DNA of 64,000 nucleotides, taken from assembly GCF_000425285.1 (NCBI RefSeq), contig NZ_AUDD01000012.1, positions 1-64,000 of the forward strand, in the 5' to 3' direction. Made by a program: the position numbers and the translations under genes. The notes beneath the pieces are model-generated. The model was not told the DNA's origin and ran no database searches. It was given only the letters and a program-made list of their open reading frames with translations. This document shows, in pieces, positions 57,794 to 64,000 of the stretch (position 1 is its first letter; every line of letters starts with the position of its first letter). Source of the stretch: Acidipropionibacterium jensenii DSM 20535. GTDB taxonomy: Bacteria > Actinomycetota > Actinomycetes > Propionibacteriales > Propionibacteriaceae.

Positions 57794-59672
57794 CCTGGTC
57801 TCGATCTCGGCCACCGGCCTTCCAGGCCGGTTCGCCCTGGCCGGCGTCCTCAGCCCGGCCGACATCCACCTGGCGCGACTGCTCTGCCGCGGCTGCGGGG
57901 AGTCCGACGAACGGGTCGAGCTGGCAGCCGCACTGACCTGCCGCCAGGTCCGGCTCGGATCGGTGCAGATGGATCCGACCGAGATCGCCGCCCAGATCAC
58001 ACGGCAGATGCTGGACCCTGCCGTGGTGGCCTCGGCCGGCCCCGAGGAACTGGCAGCCATCGAGGTCTTCAGGTCCCTTGACTGGCCCGATCCCACCGAC
58101 TGGCTGGCACGGCTGGAGGACAGTCCGGCGGTGGCCCACCGCGACTCGCCGGTCAACCGGCGCGGCCTGCGACTGGACTCCGGCCTGGTCTATCTGGAGC
58201 GCTACTGGCAGGCCGAGCAGCAGGTGGCGCTGCTCACCGCCCGGCTGGCCGCCGACCGGCCAGAGATCTCCCCCGCCACCGCGCAGGCCGCCCTGGACAC
58301 CGTCGCCGCCGCCCTGGACGGCGCCGGAATCGTCCTCGACCCCGCCCAGGCCCAGGCTGCGCTGCGGGTCTGCGACCGTCGTCTCAGCGTGCTCGCGGGA
58401 GGTCCGGGAACCGGCAAGACCACCGCGGTGTGCGCCGTGCTGGCCGTGCTCAAGGCCGCCGATCCGGGGTTGGGTCCGATCAGTCTGGCCGCCCCCAGCG
58501 GGAAGGCCGCCGCCCGGCTGCGCGACGCCGTCGCCGAGGTCGGCGCGCTGCTGCCCCCCGAGGTGGGCCCGGGGCCGCTGGAGGCGACCACCGTGCACGC
58601 CCTGCTGGGGTCGATGGGCCCGGGCCGCGGGTTCCGCCACGACCGCAACGATCCGCTGCCCTGCTCCCTAGTGGTCATCGACGAGACCTCGATGCTGTCC
58701 CTGCCGATGACCGCCAGACTGCTGGAGGCCGTCGGACCCGGAACCCGGGTGCTGCTGGTCGGGGATCCCGGCCAGCTGGTCTCGGTGGATGCCGGCTCGG
58801 TGCTGGCCGATGTGGTGGCCTCGGCCCCCCACCTGGGTCCCGATGTGCTTCCGGTGACCACCCTCACCCGCAACCACCGCTCCGGAGGAGCCATCGCCGA
58901 GCTGTCCGAGGCGGTCCGCCGGGGCCGCACCGATGAGGTCATCAGGGTGCTGGACGCCGGCGACGAGTCGGTCCGGTTCGTGGCGGAGGACCCCGCCGCG
59001 CTGAGCCTGGCCGACCTTCCCGATGTCCACGCCGAGATCACCTCGCTGGCGAGCCGGATGACCCGTCTGGCGGGAGAGCAGGATGACGCCGGGGCCCTGG
59101 AACTGGTCGACGAGCACCGGCTGCTGTGCGCCCATCGGCAGGGCCCCTACGGAGTGAGTCGGTGGTCCGAGGAGATGGCCGCCGCCGAACGGGCCGGCCG
59201 GGCCTCGACCGACCCGAGCGAGCGCGCCCGCACCCGGGGCGAGTGGTCGATCGGACAACCGGTGATCGTCAACCAGAACATGCGCCAGCTCGAGGTGAAC
59301 AACGGCGACTGCGGGGTGGTGGTGGCCGAGCGGCCGGTGCCGATGGTCGCGCTCCCGAGCCCCGGCGGGACGAGTCGGCGTCTGCCCTGCTCCCTGGTGG
59401 GTTCGCTGCGACCGCTCGAGGCGCTGACGGTCCACAAGGCCCAGGGCTCCCAGTTCGGCCGGGTGACCGTGGTGCTGCCGCCGCCCGAGTCGCCACTGCT
59501 CACCCGCGAGCTGCTCTACACGGCGATCACCAGGGCCAGACGTCGTCTGGTCCTAGTGGGAACCCGCGAGTCGGTGGTCCGGGCGGTGTCCCAGACCTCG
59601 CGGCGCCAGTCCGGTCTCACCCGACGCTGGCGTGAACTCGGCGACCTGCACCAGATCCCCGACACGCCCTGA
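57786..59672 (+). CDS. recD: Exodeoxyribonuclease V alpha subunit
   Basis: A 628-residue superfamily 1B helicase (5'-3' motor of RecBCD). Walker A VLAGGPGTGKTTAVCAVLAV near 205, VVIDETSMLSLPM (motif II), LLVGDPGQLVSVDAGSVLAD (motif III) and ALTVHKAQGSQFGRVTVVLP with LYTAITRARRRLVLVG (motifs V-VI). The N-terminal 150 residues match the RecB-binding part of RecD. The ATG is inside the last codons of recB. Downstream, a GC-rich repeat-hairpin separates it from nudC. Confidence 0.95.
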   Translation: MTDLVSISATGLPGRFALAGVLSPADIHLARLLCRGCGESDERVELAAALTCRQVRLGSVQMDPTEIAAQITRQMLDPAVVASAGPEELAAIEVFRSLDWPDPTDWLARLEDSPAVAHRDSPVNRRGLRLDSGLVYLERYWQAEQQVALLTARLAADRPEISPATAQAALDTVAAALDGAGIVLDPAQAQAALRVCDRRLSVLAGGPGTGKTTAVCAVLAVLKAADPGLGPISLAAPSGKAAARLRDAVAEVGALLPPEVGPGPLEATTVHALLGSMGPGRGFRHDRNDPLPCSLVVIDETSMLSLPMTARLLEAVGPGTRVLLVGDPGQLVSVDAGSVLADVVASAPHLGPDVLPVTTLTRNHRSGGAIAELSEAVRRGRTDEVIRVLDAGDESVRFVAEDPAALSLADLPDVHAEITSLASRMTRLAGEQDDAGALELVDEHRLLCAHRQGPYGVSRWSEEMAAAERAGRASTDPSERARTRGEWSIGQPVIVNQNMRQLEVNNGDCGVVVAERPVPMVALPSPGGTSRRLPCSLVGSLRPLEALTVHKAQGSQFGRVTVVLPPPESPLLTRELLYTAITRARRRLVLVGTRESVVRAVSQTSRRQSGLTRRWRELGDLHQIPDTP

Positions 59673-59701
59673 GCGCAACCCTGGGTGTCACTCGACGCCC
59701 C

Positions 59702-59746
59702 GGTGCCCGGGTGCCCGGGTGCCCGGGTGCCCGGCCACCGGGCACC
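59702..59746. terminator. 8-bp repeat hairpin between recD and nudC
   Basis: GGTGCCCG occurs four times head to tail (59702-59733), followed by CCGGGCACC (59738-59746), which can pair with any of the four copies. It lies between two convergent genes and most likely acts as a terminator. Confidence 0.65.
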
Positions 59747-59752
59747 AACGGG

Positions 59753-60688
59753 TTACAGGCTCAACGGAACGCTGAGGTCGGTGCCGGACTCGGGAGACGG
59801 GAGCCGGTTGTCCAACCAGCCGTCCACCATCGACCTGGCGATCGACATCGGGGTCGGCAGGATCAGCCCTCCCCCGGCAACCAGGTCCCGCACCTGGTCG
59901 CGGGAGTAGAAGCGGGCCTCGTCGAGCTCGTGGTCGCCGTCGCTGATGGTGCCCTCGGCACGAGCCACATAGCCCAGCATGAGAGACCGCGGGAAGGGCC
60001 ACGGCTGGGAGGAGAGGTAGCGCGCGGCGGTGACCCGCAGCCCAGTCTCCTCGGCGACCTCGCGCACCAGGGCGTGCTCGGCGGCCTCCCCCGCCTCCAC
60101 GAATCCGGCGAGCACCGAGACCCGTCCGGGCGCCCAGCTCGGCTGTCGTCCCAGGGCGATCCGGTCCTGTCGGTCCAGGACCGCCGAGATCACCGCCGGA
60201 TCGGTGCGGGGGAAGACCTCCCGACCGCAGGCGGTGCACACCCGGGTGGGACCTCCCGAGGTGAGCCGGGTGGTCCCGTGGCAGGAGGGGCACATCGGCT
60301 GGGACTCCGCCCAGTGGAGGAAGGCCAGTCCGGCCCACACGATCTCGCGGGCGACCGGGCCGAGCCGAAGGCTGCGCAGTGGCGCGATCTGCTGGCCGGC
60401 GGCGGCCCTCGGGGTGTCGCGGGTGATGAACCACGGTCGGCCCTGCACCACACCGATGAGCAGCTGACGCTGGTCGTCGCGCTCACCGCTGGTCGGCGTC
60501 GGGGCCAGTCGGACGGTGTCCTCGGGGGTGGCACCGGGCAGCACCGCCACCTCGTCGTGGGCTCCGACGCTCAGCAGCAGGGCCCCGGGGTCGGCCCACC
60601 GGGCGGCATTGGCGAGCGGGTCGTCACGGTCGGCGTGGCACCGGTCGATGAGGGGCTCTCCGATGAAGGGTCTCGAGGCAGAAGTCAC
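59753..60688 (-). CDS. nudC: NAD(+) diphosphatase / RNA-decapping Nudix enzyme
   Basis: A 311-residue Nudix protein that splits NAD(H) and removes NAD caps from RNA. The zinc ribbon is MCPSCHG...CTACGRE near 145-165, the Nudix box GFVEAGEAAEHALVREVAEE near 205, and SQPWPFPRSLMLGY is the NAD-specific motif. GTG 60688 is used because a TAGAGT box lies 7 nt upstream and the protein then starts at the family's usual point; ATG 60727 or 60796 are in frame, but 60796 lies in the NlpC gene's terminator. It sits between recD and the NlpC/P60 gene, in a neighbourhood that in Mycobacterium has uvrD2, nudC and adnB. Confidence 0.93.
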   Translation of the reverse strand: MTSASRPFIGEPLIDRCHADRDDPLANAARWADPGALLLSVGAHDEVAVLPGATPEDTVRLAPTPTSGERDDQRQLLIGVVQGRPWFITRDTPRAAAGQQIAPLRSLRLGPVAREIVWAGLAFLHWAESQPMCPSCHGTTRLTSGGPTRVCTACGREVFPRTDPAVISAVLDRQDRIALGRQPSWAPGRVSVLAGFVEAGEAAEHALVREVAEETGLRVTAARYLSSQPWPFPRSLMLGYVARAEGTISDGDHELDEARFYSRDQVRDLVAGGGLILPTPMSIARSMVDGWLDNRLPSPESGTDLSVPLSL

Positions 60689-60695
60689 CCGGTCG

Positions 60696-60701
60696 ACTCT
60701 A
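60696..60701 (-). promoter_or_regulatory. -10 box for a leaderless nudC transcript
   Basis: TAGAGT on the minus strand, 7 nt before GTG 60688. Confidence 0.5.
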
Positions 60702-60776
60702 GTTCGCACCGGCGGGGACGCGGACATCGTCCGGAAGGGGTTGCGGTGCGGCGGGCGCGGCCCGCAGCACCTGAGG

Positions 60777-60817
60777 GCGCCGACGGGCCCCGGCATCCTG
60801 CCGGGGCCCGTCGGCGC
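60777..60817 (-). terminator. Strong terminator after the NlpC/P60 gene
   Basis: GCGCCGACGGGCCCCGGCA / TGCCGGGGCCCGTCGGCGC, a 19-bp perfect stem with a TCC loop, 16 bp after the stop. It isolates the gene from nudC. Confidence 0.88.
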
Positions 60818-60833
60818 TGTGGGTCGGGGTGGT

Positions 60834-61559
60834 TCAGATCACCGGACGAACCGCCTTGTAGAAGGGCATCGTCGAGAGCTTGACCTTGGCGACCGGGCGT
60901 CCGGGCCGCGAGGCGTGGATGACATAGCCCTTGCCGACATAGGTCGCCACATGTCCGCCGCCGTAGAAGCCGACGATGTCGCCGGGCTGAAGGGCGGACT
61001 TGGGCACCGACTTGTAGGCGGACAGCTGGGCGTAGCTGGTGCGGGTGATGCCGCGACCGGCCGACTTGTAGGCGGCCATCGTCAGCCCCGAGCAGTCGAA
61101 GGCGGACGGGCCGACCGCTCCGCTACGGTAGGGCTTGCCCAGCTTGCGGTTGGCGTAGGCGACCACCTTGGCGGCCTTGCCCGCCGTGCTGACCAGCTTC
61201 GGCCGTCCGGCGCGCAGCGCCTTGACAGTCTGCTGGTCGAACTTGCCGGTGACCTTGATGGCGCGCTCGCGCTGGTAGCTCTGGAGTCGCGCCCTGGTGG
61301 TGGAGTTGAAGGTGCCGGTGAGCGGCTTGATCGGGTAACCAACCTGAACAAGTGCACGCTGAAGGTTAAGAATCGAGGAGGACGTGGGCTTGGCCGGATT
61401 GGCCCGGTTGGCCCAGTACTTCGAGCAGCTCACGGTCCCCTTGCTCGGCATGCAGGGCACCGAACGGGCCTGTGCGGCGGGGCTGGAGGTGAGGGCCAAC
61501 CCCACACCGAGGCTGATTGCGGCGGCGGTAGCAGCGATGCGGTTGCGCAGCATGGTCAT
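60834..61559 (-). CDS. Secreted NlpC/P60 peptidoglycan hydrolase with PG-binding domain
   Basis: A 241-residue secreted enzyme. A signal peptide (MTMLRNRIAATAAAISLGVG, cut after AQA near 30) is followed by a peptidoglycan-binding_1 domain (LQRALVQVGYPIKPLTGTFN, about 65-115) and an NlpC/P60 domain with Cys in SAFDCSGLTMAAY, His in GGHVATYVGKG and VIHAS. It should cut stem peptides between D-Glu and mDAP (or LL-DAP in this family). The ATG at 61559 has CAGGAG eight bases upstream; a frame to 61697 adds a lead with no signal. A strong terminator follows, so it is a single-gene unit. 61560-61753 upstream holds no gene. Confidence 0.92.
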   Translation of the reverse strand: MTMLRNRIAATAAAISLGVGLALTSSPAAQARSVPCMPSKGTVSCSKYWANRANPAKPTSSSILNLQRALVQVGYPIKPLTGTFNSTTRARLQSYQRERAIKVTGKFDQQTVKALRAGRPKLVSTAGKAAKVVAYANRKLGKPYRSGAVGPSAFDCSGLTMAAYKSAGRGITRTSYAQLSAYKSVPKSALQPGDIVGFYGGGHVATYVGKGYVIHASRPGRPVAKVKLSTMPFYKAVRPVI

Positions 61560-61753
61560 GGGTCGAACTCCTGATCGAGGTCCGCACAACAGGGCCATTG
61601 CTGACCACAGGTCATCACCGGAAAAGCAGCTGAGTCGCGCGGGCCGCACTGAGGTGCGACAGCGACGACAGTACGTGAATGAGACTTTTTCAGGCAAGTC
61701 TCAGCTTCATGTTCGCTCCCAGCTGCTGCACGGATCCCCTGTCAGTCGTCCTG

Positions 61754-64000
61754 TCAGGTGTCCTGCCGGGCGGGTGCCGACTCGCCGGACAGAACCCTCG
61801 CCAGCTCCTCCATCGACAGCAGCGGGTGGGCCTCCACGGTCTGGTTGGCGCCGACGTGGTGGAAGACGGCGCGGACCCGCTGCGGATCGACCCCGGTGGC
61901 TCCCGCCCAGGCGAGCCGGTAGACCGACAGCTGGAGCGGGTCGGCACTGTCGGGGGCCGAGGTCTTCCAGTCGACGACCACCTGCTCCCCGGGACGGTCG
62001 GGATCGGCCAGCACGGCGTCCAACCGTCCACGGATCACCCGTCCGGCGACGGTGAGGGTGAATGGCTCCTCGATCGCCAGCGGTCGTGCATCGGCCCAGC
62101 GACTGGCGAGGAAGGCGCGCTGCAGTCTGGCCAGCACCGGATCGTCGGGGCCTCCCGAGACGCCCGGGTCGAGCGGTGCTCCGCCCTCGTCGAGCAGGGC
62201 CAGCGGCTCCTGTCCGCCGGGCTGCAGGTAGTCGGCCACCCACTCGTGGAAGCGGGTGCCGATGTCGGCCCCGCGCAGCACTCGACGCGGCATCGGGCGG
62301 CGCACCGAGTCAAGGAAGGCCCGGCGATCGGCATGGAGGGCCACCACCTGGGATGTCGTGAGGCCCAGGGGCAGATCGGGCCGGGACCGGAGCGCGGCCT
62401 GCCGTCGGGCTGCGGCCAGCAGGATGGCGGCGTCGCGGCGCCAGCCGGCGACCAGTTGCGCCTCCTGCGGGTCATCGGGAAGACCGGCGGGAGCACCCCG
62501 TCCGGCGCCGACCCTGGCCGCCAGGTCGGTGAGTCGGTCGGCGCGGTCGGGGTCGACCGGCTCGGGCCAGTCTGTTCCGGTAGGGCCGCCGGTGGCTGTC
62601 GGGGTGTCCTCGTCCTCGGGGGGCCGAACCGCCTCCAGTCCCCAGCCGGCCATCCGGGTCGCCACCGCCTCGGCATAGCGTCCTGCCACTCGTGGTCTGA
62701 CGGCCGGTGGACGCCAGCGGTGCCAGGACACCACGAGCCGGTCCCGCGCCCGTGTCAGGGCCACGTAGCCGAGTCTGTCCTCGGCTCCTCGCGACTCCTG
62801 ACCCAGTGCGTCCTTGTAGGCAGCCAGGTCCTCGCGGGCACCGGACTGCGGCTGGGCGACCTGGTCGGCGTCGCCGCGCACCGCCGAGGGCAGCACGGTG
62901 GCCCGTGTCACCGGGTTGTCGGGGGGCATCGAGGAGGGAAAGACGCCGTCATCGAGGTCGGGCAGCATCACCAGTGGCCACTCCAGGCCCTTGGCACCGT
63001 GGACCGTGCTGATCACCACGGCGTCCGAACTCTCGGGCAGACTGCGGGCCAGGCCGTCCCCGAACTCCTCCTCGGCCGCCAGCCAGGCGGTGAGACCGGG
63101 CAGGGTGAGGTCGGGATCGTCGCGCAGCGCGGAGTGGATCTCCGACCACAGTGCGTCCAGATGCCCCTGCCTGGCACGGGCCCGGGCCGGCTCGTCGGCG
63201 GCCAGCTCGTCGGCCAGGCCGGTGACCTGCTGGATCCGCAGCACGAGATCATCGGGTCCGTCGACGGCGTGGGCACTGAGGACCCGGGTCTCGGAGGCCA
63301 GTCGCGCCAGCCCCGCGGACAACCGTCCGGACTCCGACAGCCGTCCGGGCTCGGCCACCGCATCGGCCAGCAGCGGCTGGGGCCGGTCGAGTCCGATGGC
63401 CGCGGGCGAGCCGTCCCCGGGCAGGCCGCGGTCCTCCGCCGCCCTGGTCCTGGCCAGCTCGCCGGCCCGCCTCCCCACGGCGGCGAGATCGTCGGGGGAC
63501 AGTCCGAGCCGGGGGGCCGCCAGCAGCGCTGACCAGGCCTGGTTGTCCCGCCTGTCGGCCAGCACTCGCAGATGGGCGACGACCATCACGACGTCGGGCA
63601 GTTGGAGCAGCCCCGACAGGTTGGCGATCTGGACGGGGATCTGGCGGTTCACCAGGGCGGCGTGCAGGTCGGCGACGTCGCCGTTCCGGCGCACCAGGAC
63701 GGCGGCCTGCGACCACGAGTCGATCTGGCCGCGCGCCCGCGCCTCGACCAGCTGGTCGGCCACCCAGGCGCACTCCTCGGTCCAGCTGAGATGGCCGTGG
63801 CAGACCACCTCGCCGGGCCGGGTGCCGACCGGAGCGACCAGTGCCCCAACTCTTCCTGCGATCTCCCCCGACTCCCTGAGCTCGGCCGAGATGTCATTGG
63901 CGCAGTCCAGGATGCGGGTGCCGGAACGACGGTTGGTGAGCAGGCTGAACTCCTGGGCGGGTCGGGTCTGTCCGGTCCGGTCGAGAATCGGGAACTGTCG
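61754..64000 (-). CDS. adnB: AdnB-like ATP-dependent helicase-nuclease, 3' part
   Basis: The last 748 residues of a longer protein; the N-terminal part (Walker A, motif II) is beyond the window edge. Motif IV reads EFSLLTNRRSGTRILDCAN at the edge, motif V STVHGAKGLEWPLVMLP, motif VI VALTRARDRLVVSWH. A RecB-type nuclease domain follows at the C-terminus: GTRFHEWVADYL, IRGRLDAVLADPD, VVVDWKTS and QLSVYRLA, with catalytic Asp and Lys present. This arrangement fits AdnB, the nuclease-bearing subunit that pairs with AdnA in mycobacteria; an AddA/RecB-like single protein is the alternative. adnA would be expected upstream, outside the window. Confidence 0.85.
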   Translation of the reverse strand, partial: RQFPILDRTGQTRPAQEFSLLTNRRSGTRILDCANDISAELRESGEIAGRVGALVAPVGTRPGEVVCHGHLSWTEECAWVADQLVEARARGQIDSWSQAAVLVRRNGDVADLHAALVNRQIPVQIANLSGLLQLPDVVMVVAHLRVLADRRDNQAWSALLAAPRLGLSPDDLAAVGRRAGELARTRAAEDRGLPGDGSPAAIGLDRPQPLLADAVAEPGRLSESGRLSAGLARLASETRVLSAHAVDGPDDLVLRIQQVTGLADELAADEPARARARQGHLDALWSEIHSALRDDPDLTLPGLTAWLAAEEEFGDGLARSLPESSDAVVISTVHGAKGLEWPLVMLPDLDDGVFPSSMPPDNPVTRATVLPSAVRGDADQVAQPQSGAREDLAAYKDALGQESRGAEDRLGYVALTRARDRLVVSWHRWRPPAVRPRVAGRYAEAVATRMAGWGLEAVRPPEDEDTPTATGGPTGTDWPEPVDPDRADRLTDLAARVGAGRGAPAGLPDDPQEAQLVAGWRRDAAILLAAARRQAALRSRPDLPLGLTTSQVVALHADRRAFLDSVRRPMPRRVLRGADIGTRFHEWVADYLQPGGQEPLALLDEGGAPLDPGVSGGPDDPVLARLQRAFLASRWADARPLAIEEPFTLTVAGRVIRGRLDAVLADPDRPGEQVVVDWKTSAPDSADPLQLSVYRLAWAGATGVDPQRVRAVFHHVGANQTVEAHPLLSMEELARVLSGESAPARQDT

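Noticed and set aside
59753-60796. nudC start at 60796
   Set aside because: It falls within the terminator hairpin of the NlpC/P60 gene (60777-60817) and adds residues that the family lacks.
48748-64000. Defence island
   Set aside because: The helicases and nucleases are RecBCD, UvrD2 and AdnB-like repair proteins with housekeeping neighbours; no toxin, methylase or recognised defence module accompanies them.

Overview
The window is very GC-rich (roughly 70%), gene-dense DNA from an actinobacterium. Gene content and order (kgd, whiB1, pdtaS, sigR-rsrA, a PPA1309-family protein, UPF0182, uvrD2, nudC, an AdnB-like helicase-nuclease, a 24-residue bL37 gene) point to the Propionibacteriaceae; an Acidipropionibacterium-like species would fit the base composition. 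The family is an inference from gene content, not a database match.

Layout. 1-337: end of an IS481-family element abutting a CTAG site. 390-3154: a flippase convergent with a glycosyltransferase (surface polysaccharide). 3218-13859, minus strand: lysA, hom, thrB, rho, rpmE, prfA, prmC, tsaC, wecA, a condensed version of a conserved actinobacterial cluster. 13991-20651, plus strand: tRNA-Arg(CCG), a LOG-family protein, a GT87-like mannosyltransferase, and kgd ending in a strong terminator. 20697-27703: small membrane protein, whiB1, pdtaS, bL37, the redox pair sigR-rsrA, then DoxX-aroA-rsgA. 27761-31356: S10 peptidase, hisN and serA. 31475-36441: a five-gene peptide ABC operon in which every junction is ATGA. 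36647-37832: an M50-type protein and two identical initiator tRNA genes. 37920-40352: a GH3 glycosidase. 40416-48727: UPF0182, PPA1309, a PDZ/Lon-like protease, a DUF2342 protein, an M48-type protease and an E1-like protein, a conserved actinobacterial set of poorly known function. 48748-64000: a DNA repair island of uvrD2, recC-recB-recD, nudC, an NlpC/P60 hydrolase and the 3' part of an AdnB-like gene cut by the window edge.

How it works together. Most of the window is housekeeping: aspartate-family and aromatic amino acid synthesis, translation termination and tRNA modification, transcription termination, the TCA-cycle hub Kgd, redox stress control and end-resection machinery. Many genes have a TAnnnT -10 box only 6-8 nt before the start codon, the arrangement of leaderless mRNAs, so several starts were chosen on that basis.

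The features most worth a second look are the sigR upstream region (apparently two leaderless isoforms), the 29-bp divergent promoter pair at S10/hisN, recCBD lying inside the uvrD2-nudC-adnB neighbourhood, in-frame minisatellites in rho and the PPA1309 gene, and the duplicated initiator tRNA units whose terminators differ by compensating changes. I saw no CRISPR array, prophage or clearly novel defence system.
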